This document shows, piece after piece, positions 1 to 7,815 of a stretch of 64,000 nucleotides of DNA; the stretch's first letter is position 1; each line of letters begins with the position of its first letter. Both the position numbers and the translations under genes were made by a program. The stretch is from Rhodococcus rhodnii (lineage in GTDB: Bacteria > Actinomycetota > Actinomycetes > Mycobacteriales > Pseudonocardiaceae), in contig JOAA01000006.1 of NCBI GenBank assembly GCA_000720375.1, positions 62,001-126,000 on the forward strand, given 5' to 3'. Under the pieces are notes generated by a model that was given only the letters and a program-made list of their open reading frames with translations, was not told where the DNA came from and made no database searches.

Positions 1-872
1 TCCTCGACGAGCTTGTCCAGGACGGGTTCGACGTACCGGCGTACGATCCGGCTGCGGTCGAACATGGGGTCGGCGTGCGCGTTCTCGACCAGTGTGCGGA
101 ACTCCTCGGTGAGGTCGCTGAACCCAGCAAGCGCTGGTTCGGGCAGGCCGGCCACCGTAATGCCTGCCTGCTGGTCGATCTGGACCTTCGGCACCACCAG
201 CAAACGCTGGCGACCCCGTTCGGTGCCGAACACGAACAGCAGCCGGTCGCCGGGTTTGATGTTGTTCGCGGTGCCGTCCAGCTGCACTTCGCGGCGATCC
301 TTCAAGCCCGGCAACGAGAGCTGGTAAGGCCGCCGCTGCCGTACTCGCAGGTCGTTCCACGCCCAGCGGGCGACCAAGTCCTCGCCGATCTCGAAGGGCA
401 CGGGTTCCTCGCCCTGCCCCGGCACGCTCTGGCTGCGCGATCCGCGTGGGATCGTCACTTCGGTCTGCTCGCCGCGTGTCGGGTCTTGGTCCACTGTGTA
501 CGCGAGGTACGTACCGGCCGACACACCCGGCCGTGGGACGTGCCCGACCAATCGGCCGAGCAACCGAAGCGAGCGCTCGTTTGTCGCCGTGCGCAGGTAT
601 CCCTCGGCCGCGAACCGCTCGGTGTAGAAGGCGAGCAGATCGGCGAGGTAGGCCGAGGAATCCAGCAAGGCCACGGAGAAATCGTCGCCCGCGCGGACGG
701 TCAGACCGGCCAGTGCCCGATGGGCCGGGCTGGACAACCGGGCCAGCATGCTGGACAGGAAGTCGCCGTGCGTCCCCACGCGCATCGCGATTCGTGACAG
801 CCCGGGCGGATTGCCCGCCTGGCGTGGCGTGGCGACGCCGATTCCCTCGCAGCACCCGCATTGGCAGCTCAT
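1..872 (-). CDS. eCIS baseplate assembly protein, partial (C-terminus outside window)
   Basis: Reading frame opens with ATG at 872, overlapping the TGA of the upstream baseplate J gene (ATGA), and stays open to the window edge, so about 290 residues are visible. The N-terminus is Cys-rich (MSCQCGCCEG). It is followed by a helical stretch typical of phage/eCIS 'putative baseplate assembly protein' (ALLDSSAYLADLLAFYTER, then RTATNERSLRLLGRLVGH), which resembles the matching region of the neighbouring gene. In eCIS loci this position, directly after the gp6/Afp11-like gene, is normally occupied by the second large baseplate wedge protein (Afp12 position). It would act in the baseplate that anchors the sheath-tube. 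The exact family is uncertain because most of the protein is not visible. Confidence 0.75.
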   Translation of the reverse strand, partial: MSCQCGCCEGIGVATPRQAGNPPGLSRIAMRVGTHGDFLSSMLARLSSPAHRALAGLTVRAGDDFSVALLDSSAYLADLLAFYTERFAAEGYLRTATNERSLRLLGRLVGHVPRPGVSAGTYLAYTVDQDPTRGEQTEVTIPRGSRSQSVPGQGEEPVPFEIGEDLVARWAWNDLRVRQRRPYQLSLPGLKDRREVQLDGTANNIKPGDRLLFVFGTERGRQRLLVVPKVQIDQQAGITVAGLPEPALAGFSDLTEEFRTLVENAHADPMFDRSRIVRRYVEPVLDKLVE

Positions 873-3800
873 CTGCCACCTCCGAGTCGGATCGACAACC
901 TGCCGTTCTCCGGCCGGTCGGAGTCGTTGTCCAGCTGGATGATCTCCAGCGGCCCCACGGTGAGCAGGCCGTCCGCGAGTTCATTGCCCGCGGGCCGGAA
1001 CAGCCGTTTGAGCCTCGTCACGTGCGCGGTGGTCACGCCGGGAACCGCGCTCGCCGCGGCAATGATCGCGCTGACGCGCAACGGATCGCCGAACGTCAGC
1101 GCGTCCGGGTGGAAGAATCCATTGAGGACCTTGGTGACCGCCCTGGCGACGTGCCCGCGTTGGTATCCGGGATCGACGCAGATGGTCACTTCGAGGTCGA
1201 CCGGGACCAGCACCGCGGGCTGGACGGTCACTTGGTGCCCGATCCTGCGGTACTGCTCCAAAGCCCCGGCGACCGCGGCGATGAGTCCCGCGTCCGCTGT
1301 GGGTTGCCCGGCCGCATCGATCGCGACGTGCACCTGTTCACCCGTGCCCGTCCAACGCAGTTGGGCCGCCGCACGTGAAACGCCGTACACGCGTCCGGCC
1401 AGTTCGGCGTAGTCCGCCGCGGTCACGGCGCGGAGTCTCGTGCGCTGCAACGAGAGCGGGGCGAGTTGACGGACCTGGTCCATCGGTTCCTCTGCCGTCC
1501 CACCGGTCGCGGGCATCGGGTTGCGGACCGCTGTGATCCCTTCGCCGTCGCCGACTCCGCAGCACAGCACAAGATGGCTGATGGCTTCCGCGCCGACATT
1601 CCCGGCGAGCCCGTTGCCGACTCGGTAGCGCACGCGTAACTGTGAGCTCGGCGGTGGAGCGATGCCGTGCCTGCCGTCGCCGAACCGGAGTGCCAGCCTG
1701 CCGTCATCGTCCACTTCGCCGACGAAGTGCCGGTCATTGCGGCCACTGCCCAGCAAATCCCTGCGCGGCGACCACGTTCCGACGTCGGTCACGTCGATCT
1801 GCACGGCGGGTAGGGCCGCGCGTGGATCCTGGACGACCGCATGTCTGGCCGGCCCGAAGAGCCGCCTGTCGTCCGCCGCCAGCCCATCGGCGTACTGCTC
1901 GCCCCAGCTCTGCCCGATCTCCCACACCGCGTCATCACCGAGCACGGCCCCCGCACGTGCCCGTGCGAGCAGCGTGTCGATCCGGCGCAGTTTCGCGCCG
2001 AGCAGCCGGTCGAACCTGGCGGTCAGCTCCAGCAAGCCGCGCTCCTGGTGCTCTATCAGGTCGATCTCGTCGAGTACGCGTTCGGTGAACAACACCCGCA
2101 ACGCGAGGATCTCGGGTCGAACCAGCCGGTGTCCGTCACGTACCCGCCGCCACAACCGGTCCAGCCACGCGCGCACTCGTACCGGAATCTGAGCGAGAAT
2201 TTCGGCCTGTGCGTTCGCGATACGTCTAGGCTCGGGGAAGGCGACACTTTGCGTGACCGGTTGCTCGCTGAGTACCGGCCGGAATCGCGGCGGTATTGCC
2301 GGATAGGTGATCTGCGCGAGCAATGTCTCCAACGCGGCGGCCTGCTCGGCCGCGGGTGCGTCGGGCACCAGCCCGGCCCGATCGATCGTGGCCTGGTCCA
2401 GCAGTGCCACGAGCCCGATGATGTCGTCCTCGGTCAGCGGCTCTCCGTCGCGGGCCCGCGTCAGCAGGTCGTGGGCCTTGGCGACGACGGGTGCTTCGTC
2501 GGGGCGGTCCGGACAGCCGAAGGCAGGCGGATCGCAGGACGGCAGCCTTGTTTCCGCGGGCGGGACCGTGATCAGCTCGGGTTCGCCGCCGCAGTAGGTG
2601 TTGTCCCTGCCGTGATCGACGAGTACGACGTTTCCAGTGGCCACACTGACATCGGTGAGCAGTTCGCACTCCGGCCCGCCACGGGTGGAGACACAGACCG
2701 GGAAGTCCAGCGCGTCCTGCTTGGCCCAGGTGACTTCGACGATCGGCTGGTCGTAGAGCTCGTCGACACCGGGCGTCACCGAGGTGAGCCGGACCGCTTG
2801 GCGGTGGGTGGGATCCGCGTCGGCGGGCGATCCCGTGCGCGGGCCGATCACTTCCTCGATGACCAGCACGTCACCGGGGGTAAGTCGCAAGGTGCGCTGC
2901 CGTGTCCTGCCTTCTGCTGTTTCTGTTTCGGCTTCTTCGTGGTCGTCTTCCCAGCAGTCGCGCAGGGTGGCGGAGGTGGCGCCTTTGGGCAGGCAGCACT
3001 CTTGTTCGCCCCACGTCCAGAACTCGATCCTGTTGTGCGCGGGGTGCAGATCGATCGGGCTGGGTACCAACGGCTCGAAGACCCGGACGGTGACTGTGGG
3101 CGGCAACGCGACCAGTTGCTCGTCGGAAATCACCACGCCGAGCTCAGGCCGGTCGCGGGGATCAAGCGCGCCCGCGTCGATCGCCGCGAACCTGTAGTCG
3201 CCTGTGTTGAGGGTCAACGGCTTGTCCGTGCGCATCGCCACCCACGCTCGGGCGTTGCAGCCGTCGTGCATGGCGTAGTCGACCAGTCGGACGTGTCTGC
3301 GGACCGAGACTCGGTGCCTCGCGGTGTCAAGGTACGCCTCGGTGGCCACTGCGTCCTGGTGGTAACTGAGCTGGTCGCCGACGTAGGCCAGGGCTTCGAC
3401 AAGCGTCACGCCGAGATCGGGCGTGTGCCGCTCGACCCAGTCCGGCAGGGTCAGAGTCATCCGCTCCAGCAACGACCGGCGCAGGCTGGCGTAGTCACGT
3501 GCGGTGTAGTCGATGACGGGCGACGGACGGTTCGGCGAGGCGTCGGATTTCGTTTCCGCACAGTCGAAGTCGGTCGGGCAGGCTTGCCGGAAGGAGAAGT
3601 CCGCCGACGCGTATCTCGGGTCGAAACCGCGGTATGGCGTTGTACCGGGACGCCCGTATGCGTCTTCTTCGACGATCCGCATGGTGTAGGTCGAGTTGTC
3701 ACCGGGTCTGTCCACAGTGACCAGCATCTCGTCGTCGAGTTCCGGGTCTTCGGCCCTGCGGATCTCGACGTCGACCGCCCGGATGCCGACTATGCGCCTG

Positions 3801-3961
3801 CCGCCGTCGATCCGGATGTTCTCCGGGCCGACTCGCCGCGGGGCCCGTCCCAGGAACGTGACAGTGAGGACAGTGCCGTCGTCATTGGCCTCGACGCCGT
3901 CCAGCCCGTTGTAGTCCGCCTCGCGGACGTCTGCTTTGCGTTTGTCCGTACGGCATTTCAC
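869..3961 (-). CDS. eCIS baseplate J / gp6-like protein (Afp11-like)
   Basis: Large (1030 aa) baseplate wedge protein. Around residues 150-240 it has the characteristic DYTARDYASLRRSLLERM segment followed by TLVEALAYVGDQLSYHQD and a run of conserved Arg/His positions (TARHRVSVRRHVRLVDY). These mark the putative baseplate assembly / baseplate J family of phage-tail-like clusters. The C-terminal third (LSLQRTRLRAVTAADYAEL) is also typical of gpJ. The GTG start at 3961 overlaps the TGA of the gp25-like gene (3958-3960), and the downstream gene starts inside this gene's stop, so translation is coupled throughout. It should form the wedge ring contacting the hub and sheath. Confidence 0.9.
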   Translation of the reverse strand: MKCRTDKRKADVREADYNGLDGVEANDDGTVLTVTFLGRAPRRVGPENIRIDGGRRIVGIRAVDVEIRRAEDPELDDEMLVTVDRPGDNSTYTMRIVEEDAYGRPGTTPYRGFDPRYASADFSFRQACPTDFDCAETKSDASPNRPSPVIDYTARDYASLRRSLLERMTLTLPDWVERHTPDLGVTLVEALAYVGDQLSYHQDAVATEAYLDTARHRVSVRRHVRLVDYAMHDGCNARAWVAMRTDKPLTLNTGDYRFAAIDAGALDPRDRPELGVVISDEQLVALPPTVTVRVFEPLVPSPIDLHPAHNRIEFWTWGEQECCLPKGATSATLRDCWEDDHEEAETETAEGRTRQRTLRLTPGDVLVIEEVIGPRTGSPADADPTHRQAVRLTSVTPGVDELYDQPIVEVTWAKQDALDFPVCVSTRGGPECELLTDVSVATGNVVLVDHGRDNTYCGGEPELITVPPAETRLPSCDPPAFGCPDRPDEAPVVAKAHDLLTRARDGEPLTEDDIIGLVALLDQATIDRAGLVPDAPAAEQAAALETLLAQITYPAIPPRFRPVLSEQPVTQSVAFPEPRRIANAQAEILAQIPVRVRAWLDRLWRRVRDGHRLVRPEILALRVLFTERVLDEIDLIEHQERGLLELTARFDRLLGAKLRRIDTLLARARAGAVLGDDAVWEIGQSWGEQYADGLAADDRRLFGPARHAVVQDPRAALPAVQIDVTDVGTWSPRRDLLGSGRNDRHFVGEVDDDGRLALRFGDGRHGIAPPPSSQLRVRYRVGNGLAGNVGAEAISHLVLCCGVGDGEGITAVRNPMPATGGTAEEPMDQVRQLAPLSLQRTRLRAVTAADYAELAGRVYGVSRAAAQLRWTGTGEQVHVAIDAAGQPTADAGLIAAVAGALEQYRRIGHQVTVQPAVLVPVDLEVTICVDPGYQRGHVARAVTKVLNGFFHPDALTFGDPLRVSAIIAAASAVPGVTTAHVTRLKRLFRPAGNELADGLLTVGPLEIIQLDNDSDRPENGRLSIRLGGGR

Positions 3962-4326
3962 GGCAGCTCCACCTCGAACACGTCAGTGCGGCTGGTGCCC
4001 GTGGCCAGCACGACGTAGGCCAGGTGCACGCGTAGGACGTTGTCCTCGCTGAGGATTTCCAGCGCGTCGATCCCGATGACGTCCCCGAGCCAGCGCTGCA
4101 GCGCGGCCTGCACGGACAACTGCAGCGTGGCGGCAAGCTCGGGGCTGTTCGGCTCGAACACCAGATCCATCAGCCCGCAGCCGAAATCCGGCCGCATCAC
4201 CCGTTCCCCCGGGCTGGTGAACAACAACTGCAGGATCATGTCCCGGACATGATCGTCGTAGTCGGCGGTCGCGGTCCGGCCGTGACTGTCCACTTGATAC
4301 GGAAACGCGATGTCCATGCGGCTCAT
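3958..4326 (-). CDS. gp25/GPW-like baseplate protein (Afp9-like)
   Basis: A 122-residue protein starting MSRMDIAFPYQVD. It shows the gp25-like signature: RDMILQLLFTSPGERVMRPD followed by FGCGLMDLVFEPN, then an amphipathic helix and a short beta hairpin. gp25-like proteins initiate sheath polymerisation on the baseplate and carry the EPR-type motif that pairs with sheath subunits. The ATG at 4326 overlaps the stop of the PAAR-like gene by four bases. A longer reading frame upstream (to 4617) is possible but lies inside the PAAR gene in another frame and was not used. Confidence 0.92.
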   Translation of the reverse strand: MSRMDIAFPYQVDSHGRTATADYDDHVRDMILQLLFTSPGERVMRPDFGCGLMDLVFEPNSPELAATLQLSVQAALQRWLGDVIGIDALEILSEDNVLRVHLAYVVLATGTSRTDVFEVELP

Positions 4327-4655
4327 TGGCCGGTCCCCCTTTGCTGGACGACGGTAACCATCGGTGCACCCTGTGGCACGCGGTCGGCGCTGTAGCAGAC
4401 TCCGGTGGAGTCCTGCAGCAGCACCGGCGTCCCACCTGCCCGCAGCCGTGTGCTGCCGCGTGTCCACTCGACGGTCACGCAGGGCTGAGGTTTGTTGGCG
4501 ACGGTGAACGGGCAGCCGGTCACGGTGTAGAAGTCGGCGATCGTGGCGACCGTCTGGCCGTCCACCACAGCCCGGGTCTGCGCGGGCTGGTCGGTGGCCT
4601 GCCCACCGTGTGGGCACAGCACAGTCGCGTTGACGTGCAACAAGTTCCCCGGCAT
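4323..4655 (-). CDS. PAAR-like spike tip protein
   Basis: A 110-residue protein with VNATVLCPHGGQA near the N-terminus, VTGCPF in the middle and PCVTVEW later. The three Cys-containing turns plus TPVLLQDSTGVC match the PAAR-like/DUF4280-type tip proteins found in actinobacterial eCIS loci. It would cap the gp5-like trimer as the membrane-piercing point, probably binding a metal through the Cys/His residues. It lies between the spike and gp25 genes, the usual position. The gap to the upstream spike gene is 12 bases. Confidence 0.85.
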   Translation of the reverse strand: MPGNLLHVNATVLCPHGGQATDQPAQTRAVVDGQTVATIADFYTVTGCPFTVANKPQPCVTVEWTRGSTRLRAGGTPVLLQDSTGVCYSADRVPQGAPMVTVVQQRGTGQ

Positions 4656-4667
4656 CCCGTCCCCCTT

Positions 4668-5180
4668 TTATGTGATGCTGAAGGCACCTTCGTTGATGGT
4701 CACGGTCTGGCCGGTCAGCGAGATCACCGCGCCTTGGCCATTGCTGATCTCGATGCCCATGTCGTTGATCACGATCGACGCACCGGACGACGCGCGTAGC
4801 GTGATACCAGGCCCGCCGGGCAGATCGGACATCACGAGTTTGTGCTGACCTCGCGTCACCACAACGAAGTTCGGCCGCGCCGGATCACCGAGCAAGCCCT
4901 CGGCCGGTACTTCGGCGGCGGAGCCGTACCAGCAGCCGACCCAGATCGGGAAGCTGACATCGCCCTGCTCGAACTCCACCCACACCCCGGCACCGATGGG
5001 CGGAACCGTGTAGACGCCCATGTTCGGCCCAGTCACCGGGAAACACGGCATAGCCCATGAGGACGTCGCGTCACCGAGCACGTCGGGTACGCGGACCTGG
5101 ATGCGTCCCTGCCGCATCGGATCCACGTTGTTGACGACGGTGCCGCGGTACTTGCCGAGGTAACGATTCGGTTCGGGCAT
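4668..5180 (-). CDS. gp5-like spike protein (phage baseplate assembly protein V)
   Basis: A 170-residue protein beginning MPEPNRYLGKYRGTVVNN. The N-terminal OB-fold is recognisable from VNNVDPMRQGRIQVRVPDV and the following PPIGAGVWVEFEQGD, with GCWYG afterwards. The C-terminus is a beta-helix-like run (SGASIVINDMGIEISNGQG). This is the gpV/gp5 spike that sits on the gpD-like hub and carries the PAAR tip. The start at ATG 5180 was chosen because the homologous domain begins here; a longer open frame upstream is out of frame with the gpD gene and low in coding character. It ends with TAA, uncommon in this operon. Confidence 0.9.
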   Translation of the reverse strand: MPEPNRYLGKYRGTVVNNVDPMRQGRIQVRVPDVLGDATSSWAMPCFPVTGPNMGVYTVPPIGAGVWVEFEQGDVSFPIWVGCWYGSAAEVPAEGLLGDPARPNFVVVTRGQHKLVMSDLPGGPGITLRASSGASIVINDMGIEISNGQGAVISLTGQTVTINEGAFSIT

Positions 5181-5193
5181 GGGCCTCCTCCGG

Positions 5194-6309
5194 TTACGGG
5201 ACGACGGTCGGGTGCAGGGCGATGAGGCCTTCCCTGGCAAGGGTGAAGTTCTGGGTGTACGAGCCGCGCTGCAGATTGTGGGTGACGCTTTTGACGTAGT
5301 ACAGGCCGTCGTAGGTGATGCCCGATCCGCGGACGCCGACAAGTTCGCGCGGACGCAGGATGTGCCCGTATCGCACGACATCCAGCTGCCCGGAACCGCT
5401 GACCGCATCGGACGATTCGACGACCTTGGCCAAAGTCTCGGCAAAAGCCTGAGCAGCGTCCTTCTTGGCGGTGTCGTCGATGACCTTCTTCTTGAGAGCG
5501 GGCGCGGGCCTTCTCGCAAGCGGCGGCCGCAGCACACTGACTTCAGGAACCGGCAGCAGGACGTCGGTGCGTGTGGTCGGAATCTGCACGCGTGCCACGG
5601 GTTGTTCGCGTGCGGCGCCGTCGAACCCGAAGGTCAGTTGGTCCACAGTGGAGAGATGGTCCATGTTGACGTTGATGGCGTGTTGCGGTTCACCGAGCCG
5701 GACCTCAGGTCCCCAGTAGCCCCGGCTGACACCGGGAACCGGCCCGGGTTCGAGGTAGAAGACGTAACCGTTGGCCTTGGCGAGCTCGTTGAGGTAGGCG
5801 AGGTCGGTGCCCTTCTGGAAGTCGATCCGCTGCGTGGGCATCGGAGTCTGCGGAATGAGCTCGGGGATGACGAGCGGCGTGATGCCGTAGTGCGCGTACC
5901 GGCTGATGATGGCCGCAACCCGGGCAGCCGGTCCCATCGCGGGAAAGGGAACGCCCTCCCGTTCTTCCAAATCCATCAGAACGGTCAGGTCTTCACCAGT
6001 GACGGTCAAAGTGGACTGTCCCGGGACGCCGGAGACACCAACCTCTTGGCGCGTGATGATGCCGTCCATCAAGACGGTCCTTGTCCCTTTGAAATTGACC
6101 GTGAGGACGATTCGCACTTGCGGATCGAATTGCCCTTGTGGAAGGAGAGACCGGTTGATCAGGCCATTACGGCTGAGGTCGAACGACAGCTGAAACCCAC
6201 TGCGCTGCCCGGCGGTGACGGTGACCTGCGCGGAAAGAAGGGCGTCGGTCACCTCCTGCGGGGCGGGCGCGACGATCTGCGGGCCCATCAGCAGCGTCAT
6301 CCGAATCAT
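5194..6309 (-). CDS. Late control protein D / gp27-like hub protein (Afp8-type hub domain)
   Basis: A 371-residue protein matching the phage late control gene D (gpD, VgrG-hub) fold. Visible landmarks are an N-terminal beta domain (FQLSFDLSRNGLINRSLLPQ), LTVTGEDLTVLMDLEER, the middle KGTDLAYLNELAKANGYVF (the classic gpD/gp27 helix), and a C-terminal YYVKSVTHNLQRGSYTQNF. It would form the trimeric hub to which the separate gp5-like spike attaches. In many systems hub and spike are fused as VgrG; here they are two genes. ATG 6309 overlaps the stop of the LysM gene (ATGA). Confidence 0.92.
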   Translation of the reverse strand: MIRMTLLMGPQIVAPAPQEVTDALLSAQVTVTAGQRSGFQLSFDLSRNGLINRSLLPQGQFDPQVRIVLTVNFKGTRTVLMDGIITRQEVGVSGVPGQSTLTVTGEDLTVLMDLEEREGVPFPAMGPAARVAAIISRYAHYGITPLVIPELIPQTPMPTQRIDFQKGTDLAYLNELAKANGYVFYLEPGPVPGVSRGYWGPEVRLGEPQHAINVNMDHLSTVDQLTFGFDGAAREQPVARVQIPTTRTDVLLPVPEVSVLRPPLARRPAPALKKKVIDDTAKKDAAQAFAETLAKVVESSDAVSGSGQLDVVRYGHILRPRELVGVRGSGITYDGLYYVKSVTHNLQRGSYTQNFTLAREGLIALHPTVVP

Positions 6310-6572
6310 TGCGTGATCCTCAACCGGCGGCCCGGCGTGCTCGTCAAATCCCTCGGGTCAAGAACAGGGTTGGCGTCGGCGATCCGCCACCACTGCTCCG
6401 GATCACCGATGTACCGGTTGGCAAGCACATCGGCGCGATCCCCCTCCCGCACCTCATGTACCGCGAGTGTTTCTTCTGGTGGCCTTGGCAAAAGACGCGG
6501 CGGCAAACAGGGAATGCCGTCGTGCACAACGGGTTCGATCCCGAAGTACCGGCTCGTCCGCGGATACGTCAT
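6306..6572 (-). CDS. LysM-type baseplate/hub accessory protein
   Basis: A short 88-residue protein. Its C-terminal half reads as a LysM-like unit (VREGDRADVLANRYIGDPEQ then WWRIADANPVLDPRDL), the pattern of the small LysM proteins that lie between the tube-initiator and gpD genes in contractile tails (gpX/gp53-like). Start and stop overlap both neighbours by four bases, so stoichiometric co-translation is likely. In other eCIS clusters this LysM domain is fused to the C-terminus of the preceding CIS tube protein; here it is a separate gene. Confidence 0.85.
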   Translation of the reverse strand: MTYPRTSRYFGIEPVVHDGIPCLPPRLLPRPPEETLAVHEVREGDRADVLANRYIGDPEQWWRIADANPVLDPRDLTSTPGRRLRITQ

Positions 6573-7213
6573 CCCAACCCTCCCGTGATCCCCAATGCGC
6601 TGAGCCGTCCAGCCGGAGCAACCCCAGCCAGCCGCTCCTTCTGAGCGAGGTGAGCAAGGTAAAGCTCGGCCCCCCGATGCCCAGTGGGAAGATCACTGGA
6701 CGACAAAACCCTCAGGCCAACGCTCAACGTGGCCCGGATGGGGTTGAGGTCGACGTCGAACGCATCCTCCACAATGGACAACTCGGTGAGCCGCACAGGC
6801 ATGACCCGGTTACGGCCCCATGTGAACAACGTCAGCGGGCTTTCGATCGGCGTGATCTCCAAGGTCCCGGAGTCCGCGAGCGCCTGATTCGCCCTGATCC
6901 GCGCGCTCGGCGGCTGCACGAGCATCTCGAGTGCGGCCAGTTGCGGGTGGATGCCGTTCGGAGCAGGCACTTCCGGCTGGTCGGTTGAGTCGATCTCGGC
7001 GGTGAACTTCCAGGTCTCGACCGCGGGGCCTTTGAGCCTGAGGGCTTCCGTCCGATCCCCTTGCTCCGCTCCGGCCGCTTGCGGCGCCAGCCCCCGCTCC
7101 AGCGAGTCCGGGTTGAACTGCAGGACGATCACCCTTTGCGGCGTCCCCCGCTCAGGATCCACAATCACAATCCCCGACCGAATCGGCTTCGGTATGTCCA
7201 GAAACCTAGTCAT
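6569..7213 (-). CDS. CIS tube-initiator / hub protein (Afp7-like N-terminal domain)
   Basis: A 214-residue protein, MTRFLDIPKPIRSG..., with RVIVLQFNPDSLERGL and, further on, ALEMLVQPPSARIRANQ and TLFTWGRNRVMPVRLTEL. This is the signature of the contractile injection system tube protein N-terminal domain, which links the hub to the first tube ring. The C-terminal LysM part seen in fused homologues is supplied by the next gene. ATG 7213 was preferred over in-frame ATG 7231 because a GGGGGTGAA ribosome-binding-like stretch lies just upstream of it. A 56-base gap separates it from the SUKH-like gene. Confidence 0.88.
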   Translation of the reverse strand: MTRFLDIPKPIRSGIVIVDPERGTPQRVIVLQFNPDSLERGLAPQAAGAEQGDRTEALRLKGPAVETWKFTAEIDSTDQPEVPAPNGIHPQLAALEMLVQPPSARIRANQALADSGTLEITPIESPLTLFTWGRNRVMPVRLTELSIVEDAFDVDLNPIRATLSVGLRVLSSSDLPTGHRGAELYLAHLAQKERLAGVAPAGRLSALGITGGLG

Positions 7214-7269
7214 CGCCAGCTTCACCCCCATTCGGCCGCTTGCCGCGCACCGCTGTCGCCAGTCCTGTC

Positions 7270-7815
7270 CTACTCGAACGCGGGACGCTCGTACACACCA
7301 TTTCTTTCGGTCAACTCCTCCAGCCAGGCGCAAAAGTCGGAAGCGTGCCATATGAATGGCTGGTCAGTGTTTCTTGGCGTCGATTCATATCGGTACACTC
7401 CCGGCTTCCGCGTTCCGGAGACGTCGAAGGCGAAGTCGTACTCGTACGTGTCGAGCTGACTGTCCCTGTACCGGTGATAAACACAATTGGCAAAGACCAG
7501 AAACCCGTCTTCGACAACCGGGCCGTCCATCTCCAGCATGTCCATGGTCACATCGTTGAAGCCCAGGATGGTGACCAAATCAGCGCCACCGTCGGCGCGC
7601 TCGCGTTCGATGGCCGCTCCACCGAACAGACGCAGGAAGTCGACATAGCAGGAGTCACCCAGAAGCGCCGGATAATTTTCGATGAACTCGTCGACTCGAG
7701 CCCCGACTGCCGGATCAGGCAGCTCCGGATGCAGGGCACCGCGTCCTACTTCCGCGTCCGGAACACCAGCAAGCCGGGCACCGAGCTCTGCCATCTTCAT
7801 GTTCTCTCCACTCAC
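7270..7815 (-). CDS. SUKH/SMI1-KNR4-like protein, candidate immunity protein
   Basis: A 181-residue acidic protein whose ATG overlaps the stop of the giant DUF4157 gene (7812-7815), so the two are translationally coupled. Residues about 40-130 have the SUKH layout: a helix, CYVDFLRLFGG (the P/Y-x-x-FL...GG-type turn), then VTILGFNDV and DGFLVFANC strands, and a C-terminal WHASDFCAWLEEL helix. SUKH proteins are common immunity factors in polymorphic toxin systems. The position right after a protein with a C-terminal toxin-like enzyme domain supports that role, but the fold assignment is by eye and the immunity role is inference. A chaperone or accessory role is the alternative. Confidence 0.55.
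   Translation of the reverse strand: MSGENMKMAELGARLAGVPDAEVGRGALHPELPDPAVGARVDEFIENYPALLGDSCYVDFLRLFGGAAIERERADGGADLVTILGFNDVTMDMLEMDGPVVEDGFLVFANCVYHRYRDSQLDTYEYDFAFDVSGTRKPGVYRYESTPRNTDQPFIWHASDFCAWLEELTERNGVYERPAFE

Noticed and set aside
1841..4018. 725-residue open frame on the plus strand opposite the baseplate J gene
   Set aside because: It lies antisense to a gene with clear baseplate homology; composition is that of a high-GC shadow.
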